Assembly: GCF_010389155.1 (NCBI RefSeq)
Contig: NC_057761.1
Coordinates: forward strand, 50,962,587 to 51,026,586
DNA: 64,000 bases
Source: Erigeron canadensis
Taxonomy: Eukaryota; Streptophyta; Magnoliopsida; Asterales; Asteraceae
Direction: 5' to 3'
In this document: positions 1 to 11,758 of the stretch, piece by piece
Numbering within the stretch: position 1 is the first letter of the stretch
How the letters are laid out: the number at the start of each line of letters is the position of its first letter
The notes under the pieces: model-generated
Told to the model about the DNA's origin: nothing
Seen by the model: the letters and a program-made list of their open reading frames with translations, nothing else
The model's database searches: none
Program-made: the position numbers and the translations under genes

Positions 1-730
1 TGTCTATAGCTATGTTCACAACTTTAACATCATTGGACACTATCTCTGTTTTTTGCTTTTCTGTAATCATGGTATCCAACAATTGACATGCTCAGTGCTA
101 TATCAATAAAACTGAAGTCCACCACCACATGCCTCAAGTCGGGTGGGGATCTCCATTAGGGGATGTATACTTTTACCAAATTCTAGCTTCATAGCATTTT
201 TATAGTCACGATCTTATGTCAGAGAATGAACATAACAAACTATCAAATACCAACACATCTAATATTAGAATCTATGACAATGTGCTTGAAAGTTTCTTTT
301 AGTCAATAATCAAAGGTAACTGTATTCACCATCTCTCATGTAAATTGATGTATGGTCTCACTCTCACATACTTTAACTTTTGATTTGTTGCTTAATTTTA
401 TTTATATGAAGATCTTTCTCTAATCCTGCGAAGGTAAGTAGGAAAATCTTCATGTTTTAAACCAGAAACTCTCAGACTGGGAGAGTATCATCTAAAATTT
501 ATGTAGTCAATAAAAATTCGCATCATCTATTCATGTAGCAGTCATGTTTTAAGAAAGCTGCATTCCTAATGGAGTGGCGTTATGTAAGAGGGGTGGGAGA
601 GGGTGGTGTGTCACATTCTCACTTGGTTGGGAAAAGATGTTGATATGGTGCATTCCTATTTGAGCTCTTTAATCTTAAAAAGGAGGAAGGTTAGCCAGGT
701 GGCCCAGGTAGATGCCTTATATAATAGTAT
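1..730. other. Intergenic sequence, no gene seen
   Basis: No open reading frame resembles a known protein on either strand. The stretch is AT-rich and ends at the left inverted end of the Mutator-like element. I also looked here for the missing last exon of the NDUFB8-type gene and did not find it. Confidence 0.5.
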
Positions 731-1519
731 GAGTAAATTGCATTTTTAGTCCTTGTGTTATCACTCAATTTGCAGGCATGGTCCAAAAATACTTATCGTG
801 CAATGGTGGTCCAAAATACAGGTTTTCGTTGCACTCCCGGTCCAAAAATTGATGCTCGTCTATTTTTGACTGTTAAGTACATTAAGAGGACCATTCATGC
901 GATTTAATATAGAAAGACACAAATGGTCCTTATAGTTGCATTTTTGTCTTCCTAACCATCTTATTCTCAAAAATATTCTTTATCTATCTTTCATTATTTC
1001 AACCTAACAAAATATCCACTTTCAATATGAAATCAACCCCACTTTTAATATATAACATAATCGACCTGACAAACCAAAGTAAAATCAAACCCACAAGCTA
1101 AATGAAATTCGAACCCAAAAAAGGAAAAAAATCGATGTATGTATCATTATTATGCTAAAGAACTAATCTCATTTATCCCAAAAGGAACATCTCAAAACTA
1201 CCAAAATAATTTGACAGCCTTCATAATTGACTTCCAACAATCGCACTAAAATAGTTTCTAATTGTTTAACCATTTTCAACTTACAAATCCAGTGGGTTTT
1301 ACGAAATCACCCACGAGGTTTCATGGCAAAGAGGATATGGTTTATCAGTTTGATGACCACCGCTAGTCCGCTACAAACCATCGGAGGTCATCAACGAGAA
1401 ATCAACCCAAGCCGTTTTGGCCGTGCAAGAGTCGACTATTTGTTTATTCTCTTCTCCCTGTCCACGACAGCTCTTTTGCAGTTGTATTCGAAATAGATAT
1501 ATGTAATGAAATAGATATA

Positions 1520-2150
1520 GGGTATGTTTAGGAGGGAGCTTTTTAGAGTTTTTAGGAGCTTCAAGCTTTAAGCTTTTAGGAAAAAGCTCCTACCTAATAA
1601 AAAGTTCCGTTTGATTAAACAAGCTTCAAGCTTTAATGATTGGTGAAAAGCTTGTGATCTAAACGCTGTTATGTCTAGCGTTTCACAAAAGCTTCTAGCT
1701 TTTGATGTTTTAATTACTTATACAGCCCTTTAATTTATTACATGAGAAAAAGATAGGTAACATGGCCATGCAACTCAAATATGTTAACAAGTAAGGTGTA
1801 ATGCCTTTTTATTTATCACTGTACTTTTTTATGTGTAGGTTAGAGTATTCTTCTTTTATATATATTTACATAAAACAATTTGGTTTATTTTATGTAGTTA
1901 ATTAAGAAATGATATATATGTATGTATGTTCAATATTTTTTTTTAATATTAAAAATGTGTATATATATATATATGTTTACAATTATTTATTTATGTCTAT
2001 TTTTGTCATTTCATGCATTTTATTAAAAGCTTCAGCTACTCTGCCAAACACTTTAATATATTTAAAAAGTTTTCGTTACAACTTTCAGCTACAGCCACCA
2101 ACTAACAGCTTACCGCTACCAGCTACCAGCTAGTTTTGCCAAACATACCC
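1520..2150. mobile_element. Tourist/Harbinger-like MITE, copy A
   Basis: It begins GGGTATGTTTAG and ends AAACATACCC, so the termini are inverted. The subterminal sequence is full of AGCTTCAAGCTTT motifs at the left and CAGCTACCAGCT motifs at the right. ATA is present on both flanks and could be a 3-bp target duplication, although PIF/Harbinger elements normally use TAA or TTA. It lies inside the Mutator-like element, 20 bp from a related copy. Confidence 0.55.
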
Positions 2151-2457
2151 ATATTGTAGTTGTAGTTTAAGGGTGTGTTTGGCAAAGAGCTTTTTGGAGC
2201 TTCAAGCTTTTAAGCAAAAGTTCTTACCTAATAAAAAGCTTCGTTTCGTTAAAAGAGCTTCAAGCTTTTAGGTTATTGAAAAAGCTCATAATCTAAACGC
2301 TTGTATATGTAGCGTTGGCCAAAAGCTCCTAACTTTTAGAATGCATAATTACTTGTGACCTCCATAATTAATTAGCAATGTTACGTAGTATAAAATAAAA
2401 CATATATAATATATTACACCATTTGTAATGTAATTTGAAATATACTACTATTTATGA

Positions 2458-2975
2458 CATAGTTGTCAAAAGCGAAGGCGACCTCAAAGCGCAAAGACCC
2501 CAGATAGGACGAAGGCGAGAGGCGCAAAAAAAGCGCACGCCCGGGAAAAAAAAGCACACTGAGTAAATATTTATATATAGTGAAAAATAATAGTAAAAAA
2601 AAATCAGATATCAGTTATAAAACCAAATATCATTCAAAAAATAACTTTTCCACCAAAAACTTCAAATTATTAGACTATTATAAACATATATAAAAAAAAC
2701 ATAATTTTTTCTTCCCCCCATTTTATATTTTCACTATCTTCTTTTATCTTCTTAAACGACTATGGTCACTCATTAGATCTAGCCACGATTCGGCCGGATC
2801 TTGAATGAATCTTGACCAATTAAACCATTTTGATTGTCGTTGACCACCACAGTTGACCGTTGTTGACCGCCTTTTTCATGGTCGACTTGGGCCTAGGGTT
2901 TCAGGCGGCGCTGGAGGTGCGCCTCGCCCGCCTTTTGCGCCTAGGCGCAAGAGGCACTCGCCTTTAACAACACTG
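2458..2975. mobile_element. hAT-type MITE with GC-rich inverted ends (older copy)
   Basis: It starts CATAGTTGTCAAAAGCGAAGG and ends GGCGCAAG..CGCCTTTAACAACACTG, the same ends as the element at 60668-61143. The ends are unusually GC-rich (GCGCCTAGGCGCAAG) in an AT-rich surrounding. The middle is AT-rich and non-coding. No clean 8-bp target duplication remains here; the family assignment rests on the second copy, which has a perfect one. Confidence 0.65.
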
Positions 2976-3256
2976 TAATGTAATATAAAAAGTTAATATT
3001 ATACCACTTTTTTTTTAAAGGCACACAACATATTATTACGTGAAACTTAAATATATATAGGTTTTGATTTTGAGAAAAACAAATATTAAATTAAAATAAA
3101 TAATTACATATATTACTATGTTTAGATTTAAGTAAATTTTTTTTTTAATTGTCTATTTTTGTCATTTTTTGCATTTTATTAAACGCTACAGCTACTTTGC
3201 CAAATACTTAAATATATCCAAAAAGCTTTTAGCCACAGCTACTGGTTACAGCTAAC

Positions 3257-3372
3257 AGCTATCAGCTATCAGCTATCAGCTATCAGCTATCAGCTATCAG
3301 CTATCAGCTATCAGCTATCAGCTATCAGCTATCAGCTATCAGCTATCAGCTATCAGCTATCAGCTATCAGCT
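3257..3372 (+). repeat. Heptamer minisatellite (ATCAGCT)n, about 16 copies
   Basis: About 116 bp of nearly perfect tandem 7-mers lie just inside the right end of Tourist-like copy B. The related copy A has only a few degenerate CTACCAGCT units in the same place, so the array looks like a recent expansion of a subterminal motif. Confidence 0.95.
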
Positions 3373-4072
3373 CCAAACATACCCTTATCCGTAAAAAAAT
3401 ATATTGTAGGTATATTAGTATATATAGATCAGAGATATATGGGGATGGTGATGAAGTGGAGATGCAAATTGTTGAAAGAGACAAGTGTGTGGTTTTGATT
3501 AATATTAAATAAAACATGAGGTATAAAGAAAACGACGATGCTGCCCCTCACATGAGGGGCACATGATGTACTAAACGGTCAAAAATAGATGAGCATCATT
3601 TTTTGGACCGGGAGTGCAACGAAAAACTGTATTTTGGACCACCATTGCACGATAAGTATTTTTGGACTGTGCTTGCAAATTGGGTGATAACACAGGGACC
3701 AAAAATGCAATTTACTCTAATAATATTGATAATTTATTGTTATTTACAACTTCATTAACTTCTATAATTGTGAATAACGTACCCTTATGCAGATTACTAG
3801 ATCCACCGCTATTCACAATGAGATAGCAACAAAAGATAATCTTCTAATAAAATTATAAGGATGACTAAGTCATAAGTAAAGCATGAATACTTTTCCATAA
3901 GTAGATCCACATCCTAATGCTACACTTAAAAAGCTAAGAAGCCCGTCAAAGCTTAGCAAGAGGTCACTATAATCAAAACCGAGGAGAATACATGGTCTGT
4001 GACAACAAACTAATGAGGTTGTCTACATACATGACCAAGTTGACATAGAAAGAAAGACTATAGTAACCAATA

Positions 4073-4247
4073 TCTCTACTCCTTAATAAAGCAAATCCCC
4101 CCCCCCCTTTTATTAAATATTTCTGTGTTTGAAATACCTTATTTGCCCTTGGACTTTTTTGTTTTTTTTTCTTTACTACCCAAAATCCCTAATAAAGCAA
4201 ACCGCCTTCCCCACTACTGTTGTCGCATTGCGCGGGTACTATGCTCG
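4073..4247 (+). mobile_element. Short Helitron-like element
   Basis: It begins TCTCTACTCCTTAATAAAGC after an A. It ends with GTTGTCGCATTGCGCGGG, a short self-complementary stem, followed by TACTATGCTCG and then T. Helitrons start with TC, end with a hairpin plus CTRR, and insert between A and T. The terminal CTCG departs from CTAG by one base. Similar tails occur at 35.4, 37.6, 40.4, 54.8 and 55.7 kb. Confidence 0.45.
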
Positions 4248-4683
4248 TAAAAATCTATGACGTTGTCTAATTTTATGAACAGGAACTTCAAGATTCTTCA
4301 AACCCCAAATAAACCTAGTAAATACCATATGAATTGGGATCATAAAACAAGGACAGATGTGAGCTGTCCTGATTACTACACCTATTGGTGCGCTTTACTA
4401 GTATAGTCGCTCTCTCCTATCCGTGCTACACCCACCGCTCTTAGAACTAAACTTAGATACAAAAACTCTATATATCAAGCATTTTACTCAAAGATAATTG
4501 CAACTAGAATGAAACTTTATAAAGTGTTATACTAGAAAATGGTTCTACAGTCTACACAAACATCACTATTCAATAAAGTGCATCATGTAGTTGCTTGCGA
4601 CGCAACCATTTTGTAACAACAACACAAATAATCACAAATTAAACATGCAAAAACTATATACAACTCAACTACCCAATTAGGCC

Positions 4684-5208
4684 TCATACTATATCAGGAT
4701 TGTGTAAACTTACAAACGGTATCTTAGAAGCTTTGTCGTTCAAAGTAGCCATCAATCCAAGCGTTGCGAAAAACCCTAATCCACCACATAACCAACCAAG
4801 TGCTTCATACTGTAATCACACACACACACACTTAGCTTGACTACATCATTACAATTTCACTTTCAAAAATGGTAAGGCCCTAATGTTTTTACCTTTCCAA
4901 CGGTATCGGCAATTCGATCGATGCACGGTTCCGGAAATGGAGTTCCATTGTCCCATACCAGCTCATCATTCACAGGTAACTAATTTCACACAATCAATAA
5001 TAACATTATATATAATATCTATTGAATTGATAAATGAATTTAAATATTAAAATAATGAAAAAAAACTTACAGGCTTATCGGGAATGATATGCTTACCGAC
5101 GGGTAAACCCATACCGGAGCGTTGACGGAGAGAGGATGCGACGGAACGTCCAACGACGCCGTTTCCGCCCATTATCTGAGATGCCACGTGGCTTAATCTT
5201 CTGGACAT
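4684..5208 (-). CDS. NDUFB8: NADH dehydrogenase (complex I) beta subcomplex subunit 8-like, possibly lacking its last exon
   Basis: This is a membrane-arm accessory subunit of mitochondrial complex I. Coding exons on the minus strand are 5208-5071, 4979-4893 and 4809-4714, all in phase 0, giving 46, 29 and 32 codons. The product contains MGGNGVV, GMGLPVGKHIIPDKP, NDELVWDNGTPFPEPCIDR and a hydrophobic segment LGWLCGGLGFFATLGLMA, as I recall for the plant family. All introns have GT-AG ends. After KIPF a GTAAGT donor is present, and the plant family normally continues for about 18 residues (TPRVYPYDNLRVELGG-like). No such exon was found downstream within the window. Reading through the donor gives only nine more residues and a stop at 4684. 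The gene is therefore either read-through, or its last exon was lost or lies outside the window. Confidence 0.72.
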
Positions 5209-6033
5209 CTTTTATTATTATTAATAATAAAATTAAATTTAGGATCAGATGCTTCAAGTTGATTTCTGATGAAATGAGAAAGTTTTGAGATCGGTTCTCT
5301 TTCACAGTACTTGTTTACTTGCAATGAAATGAGTAAATCAGCTTGAAAAAAAAAATGAAAAATAAATTGGGAATTGTTAGTGGGTTTGGTCTCAATAGCC
5401 CAGCGCCCCAGCCCAATATACCCTTCATAGACAATATTTTGTTCTTGTCTAGTGTACTAGTGTAGGCGTAGCTGTAAAAAAAAAATAACTTTGCAGTCAT
5501 ATACCCAATAGGAATAACATATTGTGAAAAAACAAAATTACCTCAAGTAATTGTATATCACTGTAAATATATTACAAGTAAATTTGAATATCCATGTGTT
5601 CTATAGTATGTTTATATATATAAGAGCAATTGTAATGATACATGGTATGAACGGCGTAGACAACCTTGACTGCACCATGTGGTAACCAGTACAACATCAG
5701 TGTCCTCCTTTTCGTGTGAAATGTTCAAGGTGGAGAAATCAACGTTGGATATTTGTTGTGTCTTTCCATTTTTCTCCTTTTTTATAATTGTTTTTATATG
5801 GTGTGGTATGGTATGGTATTGTTACGGATGTTTAATTGCTAAGTAATTGTGTGTTGCTGATGTGTCACACCACACCACCTGTGAACCATTACAAACCCGC
5901 TAAGATGTGTTTGATAGGGAAAAGGAAAAGTAGTTTTTTGGGATTCCTTTTAGAGTTTAGCAGGTTTAGATATAAAAAAAATAAGTTTATAGACTAGAAA
6001 CTAACCATCATTAAGATAACCTAAGTTGTCAAA

Positions 6034-6430
6034 CTCGTACGAGTCGAGTCAAAACAAAGGGAAAACGAGGCGACTCGATGGGATGACTCGCTTTACTCCA
6101 GACTCATGACATGACTCGTGTTTTGTGGTGCGAGTCGGTCCGAGTCATGTTCCGAGTCACGAGTCACAAAATATTTTTATTTTTTTTAAACATAACTCTA
6201 TTATATGCTTTTAAATTTGATTTGTTATTAATAGTATTTTCTATTTTTAACTTAATACATTACAAAATGTCTACAATAAATATTTACACATAATTATAAA
6301 TATACCATATTTTCAAATACTTACACATAATTATAAATATACCATATTTTCAAATATCATGACTCTTACGAATCAAGTCACGAGTCGAAAAATCAAATTC
6401 GAGTCGAGACGAGATTTACGAGTCGACTAC
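6034..6430. mobile_element. Probable MITE rich in GAGTCG motifs, containing a tandem duplication
   Basis: The left part carries many copies of ACGAGTCGAGTC-like words and the right part carries the same words in both orientations (GAATCAAGTCACGAGTCG, TTACGAGTCGAC). An AT-rich centre separates them and contains two adjacent 37-bp direct copies (6284-6320 and 6321-6357). The ends are degenerate and no target duplication was seen, so the family is unknown. Confidence 0.4.
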
Positions 6431-6871
6431 TATGATGGTTAACATCTCGGATGATTAAGGAACTTTTTCTTGGTTTGGTTTAATGTATTTTCCTGTTAAA
6501 ATTACAGCTAAAACCTTCAAAATCTTACCTTTTGTTATGATTTTTTTGCTTAAGATCTGGGTTTACATTTCTTTGCATATTGTTGCAGTAGATATTGTGT
6601 AGCCTTACACGCTTAGATCGACTCTAAATACAGTACTATTTAAGGAAAGCGAGATTATCTCCATCAAAGTATCAACTATCACCAAACTGCAGAAATGATC
6701 TTTATCTGTAAATCTAAATAAACAATACATAAAAAAAGTGTAAACAAACCAATTCAGCCTACACCATCTTGTTCACCATGGATCATATGATAATAACATG
6801 ACATTTCTCTAGATTTATAAGTAACACATGACTTATTCAAACATCAAAAATATAAAAGTTGTGTTAACAAG

Positions 6872-8305
6872 TTAAACACCCAACTGGCTTTGCAACTCTA
6901 AGATGGTCTTAGCAGACTCGCGGAGACGTTTCACCTCATCATCAGTAAGATGTATATTTGTTACCCCTAACACGCCGCTTCTCCCCAACTGAGCCGGCAA
7001 ACTAAGGAATGGCTCTCCATCATCAATGCCATAGAACCCTTTAGCCAAGACCGAAACAGGGTGGATGCTTCGTTGGTCCCTTAGTATACTTCGAGCTAGG
7101 CTGGCAACCGAGTACCCAATAGCCCACGACGTGTAGCCTTTCAAACCTATAACCTCGTATGCACCGTCTACAACTTCTTTGTGGATTTTCTCAAGTGTTT
7201 TCTTCTCGTAAGCGATTTGTTGCCTCTCTAAGAAACTAAGTATCGGTACCCCTCCAACACTTATGCTCGACCATAATGCCACCGATGAGTCCCCATGCTC
7301 CCCCACTATGTAAGCCTAAACGGGAAAATCACATAACATACAATTCTTAACATTAAAAAACTTAATCAAATCGACATACTTCATTTGTATCAATAACAAT
7401 AGTGATCATTTGCATATAAAATAATGTCGTGACACTTGTTCTAGAACAAACAGTAATCTATCGTTTCCTTTTAGGCAAATTTCCCTTTTTTAAAAGAAAA
7501 AATATAACAGTAACAAATACGAGTATTGTAGGATGTCGATGAAATAAATCATATATTCATATGGCTAAATTGTCTATTGGTTAGGTACATGGTCCCACAA
7601 ATGCAGGTTAAAAATTAGCCACACATCTTTTTACGAGTACATTTTATTATTAATTAACACAACTAGTAATAAAGAAGAATATGATCCAACTGTTACCTGC
7701 ACATCTTGGGCATTCAGATCCAGATGATCAGCAATCAAAAACCTAAACCTTGAAGAATCCAAATTAGTACCAGACCCAATAACCCGATTCGAAGGAAACC
7801 CGGAAAGTTTCCAAGCAACATAAGTCAAAACATCAACAGGGTTAGAAACAACCAAAATAATAGAATCAGGTGATCCCGCCGCCAGAGGAGGGATCATTTT
7901 CCTAAAAAGATCTAGATTCCTTTGCAATAAATTCAACCTAGATTCCCCAGGAATCTGTCTAGCACCCGCGGTAACGATCACAAGATCAGAACCGAGGGTG
8001 CTAGAATAGTCAACTGACGCACTTATTTTTGTACGCGGCAGAAATGCTGCGGCATGTTGTAAATCCAGCATTTCGCCACGTAACTTGTCGGCATTAACAT
8101 CAACTAGGGAAATTTCGTCCGCTAGACCTTGTGTTAAAATGGTTTGGGCTATAGCCATGCCAACGTTACCAACACCTATGACCGAAATTTTGGTGTTGCG
8201 ACTATTAGGTGATGGTGGGGATGCATATTGGATCGGTTTGAAAAATGATTGTGACATGTCTAGTCCATCTGGACCTAAAGCTGAAGATGAAGCGGTTTTT
8301 TGCAT
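6872..8305 (-). CDS. LDH: L-lactate dehydrogenase
   Basis: This enzyme reduces pyruvate to L-lactate with NADH in the cytosol during oxygen shortage (EC 1.1.1.27). There are two coding exons: 8305-7697 (203 codons) and 7315-6872 (147 codons plus stop), joined in phase 0 across a 381-bp GT-AG intron, giving 350 residues, the usual plant size. The NAD-binding glycine motif GVGNVGMA lies near residue 45. The substrate-specificity loop reads [19 protein letters not shown], with Gln at the position where malate dehydrogenases have Arg, so lactate dehydrogenase is favoured. NPVDVLTY follows. The active-site histidine is in GEHGDSS at the start of exon 2. The plant-type N-terminal extension is present. 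A TATA-like TATATAAACC lies about 70 bp upstream on the minus strand. No defect is seen. Confidence 0.95.
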
Positions 8306-9829
8306 CTTTGGAGAAACTGTTTTTTTTTTGTTCTTTTGTGTGTGTTGCTAGATTTATGTCTCGAAGTTGGTTTATATAGATATACATAGATATAGAAATG
8401 TTGGCGATTTTCAAAGTTGTGATATTTTAATGTAGAATAATGATAATATGTCTAATTTGGTTATCTACGTATAAATATGTTTGAAATTTTGATATTTGTA
8501 AGTCGTATGAAAACAACGACTTTATGTAAATTTTGTCTTAAATCTTATTATCACAAAAATTTTATACATATTTTTAAGCCTATTAATTAGTCATCATATG
8601 TATTTTTACTCTTTAATATATGAAATTAAATTTTGGAAATACCATAAGGTATTGAGCAATTAACGAAAATTTATGTCTTTTAAAATAGAGATCATAAATT
8701 TATAGGATAAAGAATAAGAAAAAGTTTTTGAAAGGAGATAAAATGGTTAGGTAAATTGGAGACATGGTGGTACGGTCACGTTAGGCGCACTGCATTAAAA
8801 TTTGTATGAAAATGTGAGGCAAATGCCAAAATGGAACCTGGGGAACGTTTTTCTAGATTTGATATGTGTTACAAAAGTCTAAAATGTAACTTGTTTTCTA
8901 GAAAAACAAGGAGCATTCTCTCAAAGAAAGTTTTTTTTAAAGAAAAAAAAAGAAAAAAACTTTAAATGATTTAATAAAATCAAAGGATCATTAGTGTAAT
9001 AGTATTATTTGAGGTGATTTATCAAGTAACATATTATGAATTTTTAGTGCATGAACAAATTGCATAATTATTTTAAAAATTTTATAGATATATGTCTAAT
9101 ATATATTTCTATTTAATATATTTGATAAACTTATTATAAGTTCAATAAAATTAAATAAGGGTTTTGTTAGTGACAGCTCTTAGTAAAAACTAATTGGGTG
9201 CATTAAAATTTGTACCTTGCTGTTAGAAAAATCAGGGGGCGGTTTTTAATATATAATGTACAAATTTTTAAGCATGTAATATGTTGTTAGTAACAGCCTT
9301 TAGGGTTGTCATTATCATTTTCCATTAAAATAATACTAGCGATTCTTGGTCTTAAAAGCAAGTTTGGAAAACCCTTTTTCAGGTTTGGGACTTTGAATTC
9401 TATGTTCTAAACAGTCCCACGTATTGGTTAGGTTATTTTCATTCTAGACATTATCAAGAGTATCTTCAATAAGAAGTTAAAAATTTATAAAAGAAAATTA
9501 TGTGAAATTAACATGAAAATGAATATATGATGTAAAAATAATATACATGAGATTCAAAAAAAAAAAAAAAAATGTGATATAATTTTTGTTGACGGAAATG
9601 TCTTAACCATATTTCATTGGATATTATTACCGTAATACTGTATAAATAATTTTTTTTACTCGAAATACTGCATATAATACATGGCATGCTTCAAGCAAAA
9701 CAATGGGCAAACTTATGGTACATGATCTGACAAGTATTCGATTTGACAAAAAGTCAATTAATAATTTAAATACGTAGACGTCAGTTACGAGATAAAATTT
9801 CTACAAGTCATATACGTAGACGTAAGTTT
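8306..9829. other. Intergenic region upstream of LDH
   Basis: AT-rich and without a recognisable gene. The first 100 bp should hold the LDH promoter. Two imperfect direct copies of TTGTTAGTGACAGCTCTTAG occur near 9164 and 9283, perhaps the remains of a small repeat. Confidence 0.4.
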
Positions 9830-9900
9830 GATTTTGTTCAGAATCCTGATGAGCCATGTGTATATCGCAGAGCTAGTGGAGTAATGTTACTTTCCTTGTC

Positions 9901-10887
9901 TTGTATGTCAATGACATATTGATAATAGGAAATCACATTCTAATGTTGAAAGACGTTAAATCTTATCTTGGAAAGTGTTTTGCTATGAAAGACTTGGGTG
10001 AAGCAGCATTCATACTTGGAATCAAAATCTATAGAGATAGAAGTAAACGGTTGATCGGATTAAGTCAAAGTGCATATATAGATAAGATCTTGAAGAGATT
10101 CAAGATGAAAAATTCTAAGCGCGGGAACTTGCCTATGCAAGAAGGACTTAATTTATCCAACAAGAATGGTGCTTTTACACCTGAAGAGGTGGAGCGTATG
10201 AAGAGAGTCTCTTATGCTTCGGCGGTGGGTTCTATCATGTATGCGGTTAGATGCACTAGACCTGACATTGCGTTCGCGCAAAATATTGTAAGCCGATATC
10301 AGCAAAATCCCAGAGAAGATCATTGGACTGCTGTGAAAAACATTCTTAAGTACATGCGTGCTACTAAAGAATTGTTTTTGGTGTATGGAGGAAATCCGGA
10401 TCAAGAGCTTAAAGTCACTGGATACTGTGATGCTGGACTTCAGACTGATAAGGATGATGCCAAGTCTCAGTTAGGATATGTCTTCATTTTAAATAGAGGA
10501 GCAATAGATTGGAAGAGCAAGAAGCAATCTATCGTTGCTATGTCTGCTACAGAGTCTGAGTATATAGGTGCTTCAGATGCAGCAATGGAAGCTGTCTGGA
10601 TCAGAAAGTTTATTTCTGGGCTTGATGTGATGCCATCAAATAATACACCTATGGATCTGTACTGTGACAGTTCTGGAGCAATTGTCATTGCCAATGAACT
10701 TGGGGTTCAAAAAGGTGTCAGACATTACCAAAGGAGATATCACTATGTTCGAGAGCAAATCGAATCACGTGAAATCAATTTACTCAAAGTTCACACAGAT
10801 AATAACTTGGCGGATCCTTTTACAAAGGCATCGTCAAAGGGAAAGCTCAACAAACATGCAGAAGGCTTAGATCTTAGATATTGCTAA
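9901..10887 (+). pseudogene. Copia pol remnant: reverse transcriptase C-terminus and RNase H
   Basis: This is a 328-codon open stretch. The reverse transcriptase active site reads YVND (codons at 9904-9915) instead of the normal YVDD, so the first catalytic aspartate is lost. It continues with the thumb/connection block (FAMKDLGEAAFILGIKIYRD) and RPDIAFA. The RNase H part is well kept, with GYCDAG, SIVAMSATESEYIGASDA, YCDSSGAIVIAN and HYVREQI. There is no valid start codon; the frame is entered after a frameshift. It represents only the last part of a pol polyprotein of well over 1000 residues. Confidence 0.93.
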
Positions 10888-11758
10888 GTTATTTCATGTA
10901 AATTTGTGATTAGTATTTGGATAATGGGATGTTAAACAATTGTTATTTTCAATAAATGAATTTTTATACGCGGTATAAGTGGTTTCATTTTTATAATAAT
11001 TGTGTCCTATATTTGCATGTTTAAATCCATGAATATTAGTTGAATATTCTAAAAGTCTATTGTCAATTAATTATATGGGAATATAATTAAAGTAAGACAA
11101 TTGTGAGAGATTGGTGAAAATATTTAAGGAAGTATTTTGAAGATGGTGGATCGTACCAAACTCACATGATATTCAAAAGGTGAATATTAGACTTACCCCA
11201 CAGAACGAATTATCATTTTATGGATCGGCGTCATTAAATGAAATTCGTGAAATGGTTACTTTATTTATCATTTGACTTGAGATACAAGTGAGTTATGCAT
11301 GTGTGGATTGCATTTCTTGATATAGTTCCTAACTGTCCTGAACAAGGCAGTAATACAGGGCTATTTTCAGAAATGTTGAGAAACGACATGGCCAGACACT
11401 TGTAGTCAATATAGGATTTGTTCCTTCAATTTGCAACTGAAGTATGATACCATTTGGCGCCCTCATTAATTAATTAAGGTGTTTGTATGGCCATACCCAA
11501 ATGAACTCAAGAGGAGTCTTGACTAATTTGGTAATCTTGATTAATTGTAGAAATGAGAAACATAATCGTTAAAATTATGAAATGACATTGATCCATATTC
11601 ATATTTAACAAGGGTATCTGAACAAAGGGATATTAAAGACTAAATCATTTCGATTTGGCAATTTAAGAATCTATTCTTAAATATTTCCGGGAGCATTGGA
11701 GTGTTGCTAGACGCCAATCAATGTTATTGCTTTTATAATTACATGCTCAAGTGGGAGC

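Larger units (their letters stand above)
2171..3384. mobile_element. Tourist/Harbinger-like MITE, copy B, with nested insertion
   Basis: The left end GGGTGTGTTTGGC and right end CCAAACATACCC are inverted copies, and the first ~170 bp match copy A (the TTCAAGCTTTTA-type segments and TAATCTAAACGC). Flanking triplets are TAA and TTA, close to the TWA duplication of PIF/Harbinger elements. It is longer than copy A because an hAT-type MITE (2458-2975) has inserted in it and because a heptamer array has expanded next to its right end. Confidence 0.55.
731..3717. mobile_element. Non-autonomous Mutator-like element (MULE) with long inverted ends
   Basis: The two ends are inverted copies of each other over about 150 bp (731-885 and 3563-3717), starting GAGTAAATTGCATTTTT and differing at only a few positions. 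The flanks are an almost perfect 9-bp target duplication: TAATAGTAT at 722-730 and TAATAATAT at 3718-3726. A 9-bp duplication with long terminal inverted repeats is the Mutator signature. No transposase is visible. Most of the interior is later insertions: two Tourist-like elements, one carrying an hAT-type MITE. The small ORFs inside look like chance ORFs. Confidence 0.8.

Noticed and set aside
3257..3372. Regular repeat that could be mistaken for a CRISPR-like array
   Set aside because: The unit is a contiguous 7-mer without spacers, in a plant nuclear transposon.
10153..10870. Antisense and +1 ORFs over the Copia RNase H region
   Set aside because: Shadows of the pol reading frame.
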